Shown piece by piece: positions 1-6,781 of a stretch of DNA of 12,324 nucleotides; position 1 is the first letter of the stretch, and each line of letters begins with the position of its first letter. Location of the stretch: NCBI GenBank assembly GCA_022511285.1, contig JAFLRW010000044.1, positions 1 to 12,324 of the forward strand. The letters run 5' to 3'. A program made the position numbers and the translations under genes. The stretch comes from Duncaniella sp. (GTDB taxonomy: Bacteria > Bacteroidota > Bacteroidia > Bacteroidales > Muribaculaceae). The notes under the pieces are model-generated. The model had not been told where the DNA came from, ran no database searches, and saw only the letters and a program-made list of their open reading frames with translations.

Positions 1-75
1 ATTAATGTCTATGCTGCATACAAATGGCTCCTTATATAACCTAATCAATCGTCTCTCAAGTTTCACCGCAATCAT
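1..75 (-). CDS. Possible 5' end of a leftward gene, cut by the window edge
   Basis: An ATG at 75-73 on the minus strand opens a frame of 25 codons (MIAVKLERRLIRLYKEPFVC, then SIDIN) that reaches the left edge without a stop. An in-frame TGA lies a short way upstream, so this ATG is the first available one. A leftward -7-like TAACTTTG lies at 149-142, about 65 bases ahead. The stretch is rich in Lys and Arg and I do not recognise the family. A frame this short can stay open by chance, so the call rests mainly on the promoter and on the otherwise empty space between divergent transcripts. Confidence 0.3.
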   Translation of the reverse strand, partial: MIAVKLERRLIRLYKEPFVCSIDIN

Positions 76-82
76 TAACCGA

Positions 83-116
83 ATCGGCCGTTTGCTCCGC
101 GTCTCCTCAACTACTC
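83..116. repeat. Deleted copy of the dispersed intergenic repeat
   Basis: Bases 83-92 (ATCGGCCGTT) are identical to 255-264, and 99-116 (GCGTCTCCTCAACTACTC) are identical to 318-335. The two blocks are nearly adjacent here but separated by a further 47 bases or so in the full copy at 249-334. This looks like a copy that lost its middle. Both matches are short, so the relation is likely but not certain. Confidence 0.5.
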
Positions 117-141
117 AGTAAAATGTTCGCAATCTATGCCG

Positions 142-168
142 CAAAGTTACAACCGCCTCAAGGCCAAA
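142..168 (-). promoter_or_regulatory. Leftward Bacteroidota-type promoter, imperfect
   Basis: On the minus strand, 149-142 reads TAACTTTG, an exact match to the Bacteroidota -7 consensus TAnnTTTG, followed by GC as is common. A TTTG at 168-165 could be the -33 element, but the spacer is only 15 bases where about 19-20 is usual, so this half is weak. It would drive the leftward open frame at 1-75 with a leader of roughly 60 bases. Confidence 0.4.
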
Positions 169-248
169 ATGGTGCGATAATGCCGATTATGGTTTGCAAG
201 CAAGAGTGCAACCCCTCCGTGGCAGGTTGTTGTGGCGGCTTTCGGACA

Positions 249-334
249 CCCGACATCGGCCGTTCGTCGCTCGCGCTCCTCGGCCTTAGTCAACGGCTAA
301 CAATGTTGAGCCGCGCTGCGTCTCCTCAACTACT
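249..334. repeat. Dispersed intergenic repeat, copy 1
   Basis: This 86-base block aligns without gaps to 11088-11173, with 75 of 86 positions identical by my count. The best-kept core is GGCTAACAATGTTGAGCCGC near the centre, which can fold: GGCT pairs with AGCC, with AAC/GTT inside around a bulge. Both copies lie between genes, in the same orientation in the window, close to promoters. The 11 differences fall on all three positions of the long overlapping reading frame (3 first, 4 second, 4 third), which argues against protein coding. Confidence 0.75.
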
Positions 335-347
335 CGGCGCGGCTTTT
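309..347 (+). terminator. Terminator-like hairpin at the end of repeat copy 1
   Basis: AGCCGCGC at 309-316 is the exact reverse complement of GCGCGGCT at 337-344, giving an 8-base GC-rich stem with a 20-base loop. Four T residues follow (344-347). It would stop rightward transcripts before the promoter of the TIR gene. The large loop and short T run make it a modest candidate. In copy 2 of the repeat the same left arm is instead part of a tight palindrome (11147-11163). Confidence 0.35.
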
Positions 348-392
348 GCAGATCCGAGGCGGACTCCGCATGGCAATATTTCCGAATAATCA

Positions 393-424
393 ATTGTGAG
401 GGGAGATTTTTTTGGCTATATTTG
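393..424 (+). promoter_or_regulatory. Promoter of the TIR-repeat gene
   Basis: TATATTTG at 417-424 matches the Bacteroidota -7 consensus TAnnTTTG exactly. A three-of-four match to the -33 TTTG (ATTG) sits at 393-396 with a 20-base spacer. Transcription would start near 431, leaving a leader of roughly 35 bases before the ATG at 465. The spacer contains a run of seven T residues (407-413). Confidence 0.5.
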
Positions 425-464
425 CAAGGTCGTAACACCTTACTGATTAATACCTGAGAGGCAG

Positions 465-3400
465 ATGAATTATTTTGCGTTTATAAGTTATACGGGCGTT
501 GACCGCAAGTGGGCGTCGTGGCTCCACAAGCGGTTGGAGTCATATAAAATACCAACCGGTCTTGGCGGCGATAATGAGCAGTTGCCCAAGAGTCTGAGGC
601 CTGTATTTTGGTATAAGAAGGATTTGAGCGGGACGGTGCTTTCGAAGGCTCTGTGTCAGGAGTTGGACGATTCGCGGTTTCTCGTGGTGGTGTGTTCGCC
701 GGAGGCTTCCCGCTCGGAGTGGGTCAACGATGAGGTGAGCCGATTTATTGAGACCGGGCGTGCTGATAAGATAATCCCCTTTGTGGTGAATGGTGAGCCT
801 CATGCTGCTCGGGCTGAGGATGAGTGTCTGCCGCCGGCGCTCAGGGCGCTGCCTCGCGAGATGGAGCTGCGTGCCATCTGTGTGGCTGACCAAGGGAAGC
901 GGCATGCGCTTGTCGATGTGATAGCCACGATGCTGGGCCTGCGATTTGATGCTTTGTGGCAGCGCTACAGGCGCCAACGGCAGAAGATGATGCGCCTGTG
1001 GGCGGCGTTTATTGCGCTGCTGACGGTGTGTGGCGCGGCGGTGTGGGACTACACGCGCGAGCGCACGGAGTATTACAACACGTTTGTGGATGTGTATGGA
1101 ATTCCACAGGGTGTGGAGCGGCTGACGTCTCAGCAGGTGGCGCATCGCGAGGTGTCGCTGCGGTTCACGTATCGGCGCACACCATTTGGCGAACCGGGGT
1201 TCTATCAGTGGCGACTGCGGCGGATTGAGGCTGTGAACAGTGCCGGGGTGGTCTCTGACACAAAGATGGATGCGATATATCAATATCCTATGTTGGTGTT
1301 TGACTATGCCAACGGACATGTCGATAAGATTACGGGCAAGGATTCTTACGGGCGCACGGCGATGATTTATTCCGTGCACGATGATTTCTCGGGTGGCGCA
1401 GCCGGCATTTTGGATTTGACCGGTGTGGAGACCACTCAGACGGCCGGCTATATGGCGCAGGCCTTTTCGGAAAACGGTATCACCACCAACACTAAAATCA
1501 AGCGTCTGCATCTGAAGCGCGACAGCCACGGCCGGGTGGTTGAGCAGACTTATCACTCCAATAACGACGACGATCTGCCCGGAAGCGCCATAGCCAATGA
1601 GCACGAAGTGTTTGGCGAGCGCTATCAAAGGGATGCCAACGGGCGTATAATCAGAACGGATTATATGGGATATGACGGGCAGCCGATTGCCAATAGGTTC
1701 GGAGTGTCGACCGAGGTGTATAGTTATACTCCATACGGTCACACTTACTCAAGCCTAAAATATTTCGATCCGGACGGGCGGCCGATAGTCGGTAAGGAAA
1801 ACTACCATGCGGAGGTAATAAAATATGACGTGTGGGGCAATCACACCGAGCAGCGATTCTTTGACTGCGACGGGAGTCCCTGTTATTCAGATGCTAATTA
1901 TTCCATCTGCCTGTTTGAGTTTGATTCGCGCGGCAATCAGGTGAAGAGTCAGTATCTCGGGGCTGATTCTACCGCCGTGATATGCTCTTACGGCTGGAGT
2001 TCGTGCATTGACAAGTATGATCGCCTCGGCAGGAATACGGAGAAGTATTTTTATGACGAGCAGGGCGCTCCGGCGGCCGTAAACGATGGCTTTGCTATAG
2101 CAAAATTGGAATATGACGGGAGTAATCGCATCAAGAGATGGGAGGTTTTCGACAAGGACGGGCAACCCACTTATCATAAAGAGGGATTTCACCGCGCTGT
2201 CTTTGAATATGATGCGGCGGGGTATCCGGTGAAGTATACGACCTACGACGTGTCGGGCCGGCGCTGTTTCAGCAGTAAGAATTTTAGTGAATACAGGTTG
2301 GAATACGACAAATATCACCGTGTGGTGAAAGTGGAGTATTTCGACACTGAGGGCCGGCCCTGTCTGTCAGACCAGTATTACCACAAGATGTGTTTAACCT
2401 ATGATGCGCGCGGGAATCGCATAAAAGAGGAGTTTTTTGACACCGAAGGAAATCTGACACTCAATCAAGAGGGCTATGCCATTTATGAGCTGGGCTACGA
2501 CAATAGCGGCAACCTCAGTTCGCGGCGTTCGTATGGCCCCGACGGGGAGCCAATCTATATCAACTCCTATGTCCTGGAGAAGGATACATTCACGCCTAAA
2601 GGGTTGCTGCAGAAGCGTGAGTTTTTTGATGCTTCGGGGGGGAGAGTGCTTTCTGCCGAATGGGTGGCGATTGAGGTGGATGAGTATAATGCCGGCGGCA
2701 AACTGACCCGGCAGAGCTTTCTGGGCGCGGATTCGCTCCCGACGCTTCACAAGGACCTGAAATATTCGTCGCTCCGGCAGGAATATGACCGGAATGGCAA
2801 TGTGAAGAGTGTGGAGTATTTTGATGTCGACGGAAAGCCCGCCTTCGATGCCAAACATATTTCGAAAATAGAGATGACCTATGACAATCGGCGCAAGAGG
2901 CTCACAGAGGAATATTTCGGGCCCGACGGCGAGCCGGTGACCTCCACCAACCATTACCACAAGGTGGAATATAAGTATGACAGTCGCGGCAATCTGGCGG
3001 AGATGAGATATTTCGATGTGAACGGCCGCCCCACGGCCGACGAATATGATGTGGCCACCTACAGATTCTCCCACAATGCACGCGGAGAAGTGACCCGCGA
3101 GGAATATCTCGACAAGTATGGCCGTCCGGCGGTGTCGTCAAATGAAAATTGCGGGTGCGAACTGCTGTGTTTGGAGTATGACCATCGCGGAAACATCACC
3201 ACGGCAAGGCGCTGTCGGGCCGACGGGACTCTTATGCGTCCGGAGTTGACGTCGACAGTCCTTTCGCCGCGTGAGGAATATGAGTATGACGAGAAGGGAA
3301 ACCGTGTGAGGATTGTCTGCTATGACACTGACGGCTCTAAATCAAGAATTTCGGGCTACTGCGTGGCGGAGTCGGCATATGACAACCTCGGGCGGAGGCT

Positions 3401-4418
3401 GTCGACAACCTTCTACGATGCCGACGGCCACACCATTGGCGGGCCAAATTTCTTTGCCCGGTTCTCCACCGAATATATAACCCCTGACAGCACAGCCACA
3501 GCCTATTATGACAACAATCTGCGCCATATCGTGACAATGACCGAGGTGAAGGTTAACGGACGGGTGAAGCGTATTATCTACACCGACTCCATAGGAGGGC
3601 TGATGATGTATGTCAATCCTACGTTCTATTATCGTCCGTTTGCTATGATGGTGCGCACCTACGATCTGCGCGGCAACAATATCCGGACCGACTATTATGG
3701 CGCCGACGGCCGCTTGCTGAGCGGCGATGCCGGCCATGCCTCTGACATTATGGCGTATGACGACCGCGGAAGGTTGGTGGAAACCATTACGGTGGATGCC
3801 GAGGGTGGACGCCGACGGACTGTGGATACAAACGTGTCGCGCGTGATTAATAAATACAACGACTTCGGATTCATCACGGAGCAGACCTGGTTGGATGAAT
3901 ATGACAAGCCGTCGGAAAACCCGTGGGGCTTTTGGAAAGTTCAACAGGATTATGACAACTTTGGCCGGCGCACAAAGGCGCTATTTTGGCTCCCGGATGG
4001 AACGGTGACCGACATCAGACCTCAGGCCGGCGCTCCGAGGGGTGCTGAGGCAGCCGATGATGTGAAGAAAAACTTTCCGAAAGAGATGCTCTTCTTGGTG
4101 CTATGCAGCGTCGAGGGGCAGGGCCAGATGTGGGACGAGGGGTATCGCGGACTCTATGTGGTGTTGGAGTTCGAGACCTGGAAAGTGGGCGAAAACTCTT
4201 TGAACGAGTTTGGCGAACTGATTCAAAACACCCGCGGCAAGCGCAAACATCTTGTGTTGTGGCGGTTTGATGAGAATGACCCCGAAGGGGGCGAGGTGTT
4301 TGACCAGACCTTCAGCGAGGCTCCGCTCACCGCTCGACTGATGGACCAGGCTTGTCCCGACGACCAATTGGTCCGCCTGGCAATGGCCCGTCTTGCCAAG
4401 CACAAGGCCGGGAGATGA
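465..4418 (+). CDS. TIR domain - membrane anchor - YD/RHS-like repeat protein (1317 aa)
   Basis: Residues 1-135 form a bacterial TIR domain: FAFISY (4-9) is box 1, and the strand RFLVVVCSP (71-79) leads to SEWVNDE, where Glu90 four residues after Trp86 fits the catalytic Glu of NADase TIR domains. Residues 145-175 (MLGLRFDALWQRYRRQR) match an extension I recall from Bacteroidota TIR fusions. Residues 178-194 are one hydrophobic membrane segment. The Arg/Lys-rich stretch before it predicts the TIR inside the cell and everything after it in the periplasm. There is no N-terminal signal peptide, so this segment would act as a signal anchor. From about residue 387 to 1180 run 32-residue repeats (YDxxGN, then YFDxDGxP). 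Residues 1200-1317 form a separate domain. The ATG follows GAGAGG (456-461) at close spacing. The gene stands alone, facing the cobalamin operon. TIR and topology are firm; NADase activity and any role in sensing or defence are inference. Confidence 0.9.
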   Translation: MNYFAFISYTGVDRKWASWLHKRLESYKIPTGLGGDNEQLPKSLRPVFWYKKDLSGTVLSKALCQELDDSRFLVVVCSPEASRSEWVNDEVSRFIETGRADKIIPFVVNGEPHAARAEDECLPPALRALPREMELRAICVADQGKRHALVDVIATMLGLRFDALWQRYRRQRQKMMRLWAAFIALLTVCGAAVWDYTRERTEYYNTFVDVYGIPQGVERLTSQQVAHREVSLRFTYRRTPFGEPGFYQWRLRRIEAVNSAGVVSDTKMDAIYQYPMLVFDYANGHVDKITGKDSYGRTAMIYSVHDDFSGGAAGILDLTGVETTQTAGYMAQAFSENGITTNTKIKRLHLKRDSHGRVVEQTYHSNNDDDLPGSAIANEHEVFGERYQRDANGRIIRTDYMGYDGQPIANRFGVSTEVYSYTPYGHTYSSLKYFDPDGRPIVGKENYHAEVIKYDVWGNHTEQRFFDCDGSPCYSDANYSICLFEFDSRGNQVKSQYLGADSTAVICSYGWSSCIDKYDRLGRNTEKYFYDEQGAPAAVNDGFAIAKLEYDGSNRIKRWEVFDKDGQPTYHKEGFHRAVFEYDAAGYPVKYTTYDVSGRRCFSSKNFSEYRLEYDKYHRVVKVEYFDTEGRPCLSDQYYHKMCLTYDARGNRIKEEFFDTEGNLTLNQEGYAIYELGYDNSGNLSSRRSYGPDGEPIYINSYVLEKDTFTPKGLLQKREFFDASGGRVLSAEWVAIEVDEYNAGGKLTRQSFLGADSLPTLHKDLKYSSLRQEYDRNGNVKSVEYFDVDGKPAFDAKHISKIEMTYDNRRKRLTEEYFGPDGEPVTSTNHYHKVEYKYDSRGNLAEMRYFDVNGRPTADEYDVATYRFSHNARGEVTREEYLDKYGRPAVSSNENCGCELLCLEYDHRGNITTARRCRADGTLMRPELTSTVLSPREEYEYDEKGNRVRIVCYDTDGSKSRISGYCVAESAYDNLGRRLSTTFYDADGHTIGGPNFFARFSTEYITPDSTATAYYDNNLRHIVTMTEVKVNGRVKRIIYTDSIGGLMMYVNPTFYYRPFAMMVRTYDLRGNNIRTDYYGADGRLLSGDAGHASDIMAYDDRGRLVETITVDAEGGRRRTVDTNVSRVINKYNDFGFITEQTWLDEYDKPSENPWGFWKVQQDYDNFGRRTKALFWLPDGTVTDIRPQAGAPRGAEAADDVKKNFPKEMLFLVLCSVEGQGQMWDEGYRGLYVVLEFETWKVGENSLNEFGELIQNTRGKRKHLVLWRFDENDPEGGEVFDQTFSEAPLTARLMDQACPDDQLVRLAMARLAKHKAGR
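1620..4004 (+). repeat. Array of about 22-24 in-frame 96-base (32-residue) repeats
   Basis: Within the TIR protein, the YD or equivalent pair recurs at residues 454, 486, 518, 550, 582, 614, 646, 678, 709, 741, 774, 806, 838 and 870. That is a step of 32 with almost no slippage. Spacing loosens at 905, 941 and 972, a degenerate stretch covers about 1000-1060, and regular units return at 1066, 1098, 1131 and 1163. The consensus is roughly YDxxGNxxxxxYFDxDGxPxx. Units are well diverged at DNA level, so the array is old and held by protein selection. The motif resembles YD/RHS repeats, which form beta-strand shells or solenoids; the exact family is unsure. Confidence 0.8.
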
Positions 4419-4424
4419 CCACTA

Positions 4425-4444
4425 TATGAGGAGTGTGCCTCATA
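4425..4444. terminator. Hairpin between convergent genes
   Basis: TATGAGG (4425-4431) and CCTCATA (4438-4444) are exact reverse complements around the 6-base loop AGTGTG. The hairpin sits 6 bases past the stop of the TIR gene and overlaps the stop codon (4442-4440) of the oppositely directed cbiJ-cbiD gene, leaving only 21 bases between the two coding regions. It could serve both strands, but no T run follows on either side. Confidence 0.4.
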
Positions 4445-6209
4445 CCAACAGTCGGAGCGTGACGTTGGGATGAATCGGCTTGAGGTGGGCAAGGATTCTA
4501 TGATGGATTGCCTGCCAAAGGGGGGCTGTGAGTTCAGCAGGGAGAGCTGTGAGTTCGGAGGCCATATTGAGGCCTGCTATTGCGTCTGTCAGAGAGCTGT
4601 CGCAGCCGGCTTCGATGGCTGTCTGCCGCAGGAAGTCGCGGTCAAGGGTGGAGATGGCGCTGTGGGTGTCAAGCTGTCCGGCTGCAAGTTTTACCGCCTT
4701 TCCGGGCATTACGGCTATGACCACACTCTCCACCCCAAGGTCAGCGGCACAGCGCAGGGCATCGCCGACGGCGTTGCCGTAGTGGATGAAGGCTTGCGGC
4801 GGAAGGTCGGGGTAGAGCTGATGCACCCGGCGCTCACTCTTGGCGCCTGAACTCAACACCAACTGCCGGGCCCCCATAGCCACCGCCACCTGCATCTCAC
4901 GTCTCAATGCCTCAACAAAAGCTGTGTGGGAGTAGGGTGTCACTATCCCGGAAGTGCCGATGATGGAGACTCCCCCCTCTATGCCAAGACGCGGATTGAA
5001 GGTCAGACGTGCAAGCTGCTCGCCGCCGGCAACCGAGAGGGTGACAAGGATGCCTCCCGCAGGATAGAGCTCACGCAGATTGGTGATAATCATATCACTC
5101 GGGCCGCGATTGATGGCGGGCGCGCCAATAGGGAGCCCTATGCCCGGAAGGGTGACATGTCCCACTCCTTCACCGGCTGCAAATTCGATGTGGTCCCCAT
5201 CGGTGAGTGTGACGGTGGCAGTGATGGTGGCCCCACGCAGAATGTCGGGGTCGTCGCTGCGGTCTTTCACGGCTGATGCCCGGGCCGAGTGGGCTGAGAG
5301 CAGCTTGATGTCGCAGACAGGCATCTGCATCCGCTCACCGTCAGGGAGTGTGAAGCTGACGGCGGCGGCCGATGTGTCGGCGGTGAGAAGGGCGCTGAGA
5401 GCTGCACGGGCGGCAGCCGTGGCGCAAGCTCCGGTGGTGAAGCCGCTGCGAAGGGGATAAAAGTCGGGGTGGAGAGTCTCGATGGCACGGCGCAGGCCGT
5501 GACGTCCGGTGACGGTGGCGGAATAGGCGGGCAGGGCCGGACGGCACACGGCATAGACTTTGATGCCTCGGCACAGAGCGGCGTTGACCTTTGCTTGAAA
5601 TCCCCCGCTCTCGCCACTCTCTTTGGTGATGATGGCATCGGGGCGCAGGCAGTCAAAGAGGTGGCCGTCGGCAATGGTTGAATCGTAATAGATGAGCTGC
5701 GAAGCGTCCACCCCCTCGCTTAAAGCTTTCTTTCGTGACGAATGACGATTGATGATGCGGAATATTGTTGCCGGATGTCGTTCCCAATACGGCTTTAGTC
5801 GCGCTATGGTGTTGACCCCGGAGAGCACGAGCAGGCGGCTCGGATTGTCGGCCTCTAAACGGCGCAGGGCATCGTCCCAATCGTCACACCACGTCACGCC
5901 ATCTGCTCGCGGGGGATATCTTCTCTCAAAGCGCACCACCGGGATGCCGGCAGCCGTGGCGGCGGCAACGGCGGCAGTGTGCAGCGCGGCGGCAAACGGA
6001 TGAGCGGCATCCACTATAAGATTTACCCCCTCGTGCCGACACAGACCGGCTATGCCGTCAGCGTCAAGAGCTCCCGAAATCACACGCCCGTTGGCAGTCT
6101 CCACCTGCTCGGGGGCTCCGAGGGTGGAGTAGATGAACTGTTTGCCGGCCACATCGACGGTCTCAGCGGCGATGCGCCCCTCAGTGGTGCCTCCGAATAT
6201 GAGTATCAT
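4440..6209 (-). CDS. cbiJ-cbiD: CbiJ-CbiD fusion: cobalt-precorrin-6A reductase and C1-methyltransferase
   Basis: This 589-aa protein joins two enzymes of anaerobic cobalamin synthesis. Residues 1-245 are a CbiJ/CobK-type precorrin-6A reductase, with the nucleotide-binding start MILIFGGTTEGR and ITKESGESGGF at 195-204. Residues 252-589 are CbiD, which methylates C1 of cobalt-precorrin-5B, with RSGFTTGACATAAA (254-267), GVGHVTLPGIGLP (348-360), GTSGIVTPYSHTAF (418-431) and GKAVKLAAGQLDTHS (503-517). CbiD makes the substrate of CbiJ, so the fusion covers consecutive steps. The frame is open 12 codons further upstream, but the ATG at 6209 forms an ATGA overlap with the preceding gene and starts exactly at the conserved MILIF, so I chose it. 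I recall the same fusion being annotated in other Bacteroidales. It is the last gene of the operon. Confidence 0.93.
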   Translation of the reverse strand: MILIFGGTTEGRIAAETVDVAGKQFIYSTLGAPEQVETANGRVISGALDADGIAGLCRHEGVNLIVDAAHPFAAALHTAAVAAATAAGIPVVRFERRYPPRADGVTWCDDWDDALRRLEADNPSRLLVLSGVNTIARLKPYWERHPATIFRIINRHSSRKKALSEGVDASQLIYYDSTIADGHLFDCLRPDAIITKESGESGGFQAKVNAALCRGIKVYAVCRPALPAYSATVTGRHGLRRAIETLHPDFYPLRSGFTTGACATAAARAALSALLTADTSAAAVSFTLPDGERMQMPVCDIKLLSAHSARASAVKDRSDDPDILRGATITATVTLTDGDHIEFAAGEGVGHVTLPGIGLPIGAPAINRGPSDMIITNLRELYPAGGILVTLSVAGGEQLARLTFNPRLGIEGGVSIIGTSGIVTPYSHTAFVEALRREMQVAVAMGARQLVLSSGAKSERRVHQLYPDLPPQAFIHYGNAVGDALRCAADLGVESVVIAVMPGKAVKLAAGQLDTHSAISTLDRDFLRQTAIEAGCDSSLTDAIAGLNMASELTALPAELTAPLWQAIHHRILAHLKPIHPNVTLRLLV

Positions 6210-6781
6210 CGGCGAAGCGACCGTTTGTAGGCAAATTCGCGCCACTGCTCTTCAGCCACATCGGCTCTCAGCATCTCAGCCCGTGCCATAATGAAGAATA
6301 GGTCGCTCAGGCGGTTGATGAAGCTCAACACACCGGTCTCCACCGGGTCAATCTCATTGAGCGCCAGGAGCCGCCTCTCGGCAGTGCGGGCAGCCACACG
6401 CGCCTGGTGCATAAATGCAGCGGCCGGAGTCCCACCCGGGAGCAGAAAATATTCAGCCGGGCCACACTCGGCGGCAAGAGCGTCAATCCACCCCTCTACC
6501 TCACTCGTCAAATTCTCTCTCAGTGGATTGGGATTCTCGGCGCGAAGGGCTGAGGGTGTGGCTACGCGGCTCATCACCGTCATCAGGTCAAGCTGTATGC
6601 GGCGCAATATAGGCTGATGGGAAGAGCCGGGGGGCAGGAATGCCCGAACAGTGCCGATGGCTGTGTTGAGGGTGTCAAGTTGACCGTTAGCCTCAATGCG
6701 GGGATCGGTCTTGCTGACGCGTTGTCCGCCATAGATGGCCGTAGTGCCGGAGTCGCCTGTGCGTGTGTATATCCGTTTCAT
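6206..6781 (-). CDS. pduO: PduO-type ATP:cob(I)alamin / cobyrinate diamide adenosyltransferase
   Basis: This 191-aa protein transfers the adenosyl group of ATP to cob(I)alamin or cob(I)yrinic acid a,c-diamide, forming the Co-C bond of coenzyme B12. Family marks are the N-terminal ATP-binding TRTGDSGTT (6-14), IEANGQLDTLNTAIG (29-43), YFLLPGG (111-117) followed by HQARVAARTAERR (125-137), and the closing helix NRLSDLFFIMAR (156-167). The usual DELN of the second motif is DTLN here, a small departure. The length is normal for the family. An in-frame Met 11 codons upstream exists, but the ATG at 6781 starts at the conserved MKRIYTRTGD and overlaps the TGA of cbiA by 4 bases, which suggests translational coupling. 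The downstream start is coupled in the same way. Confidence 0.93.
   Translation of the reverse strand: MKRIYTRTGDSGTTAIYGGQRVSKTDPRIEANGQLDTLNTAIGTVRAFLPPGSSHQPILRRIQLDLMTVMSRVATPSALRAENPNPLRENLTSEVEGWIDALAAECGPAEYFLLPGGTPAAAFMHQARVAARTAERRLLALNEIDPVETGVLSFINRLSDLFFIMARAEMLRADVAEEQWREFAYKRSLRR

Noticed and set aside
123..389. 88-codon plus-strand frame ahead of the TIR gene
   Set aside because: Much of it is the dispersed repeat. Differences between repeat copies show no third-position bias, and no start signal is seen. I keep it as a repeat, not a gene.
540..1742. 400-codon open frame on the minus strand
   Set aside because: It is antisense to the TIR and early repeat region, which has clear domain structure. 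The predicted protein is His/Arg/Leu-rich without motifs, as expected for a mirror frame in codon-biased DNA.
465..4418. RHS polymorphic toxin
   Set aside because: There is no hypervariable toxin tip after a conserved RHS core motif, no immunity gene downstream, and the N-terminus is a TIR domain plus membrane anchor and not a secretion-linked domain.
465..4418. Known two-gene TIR defence system such as Thoeris or TIR-STING
   Set aside because: No ThsA/SIR2, STING, pAgo or cyclase gene adjoins. The downstream genes are opposite-strand cobalamin genes, and the upstream gene is mostly outside the window.
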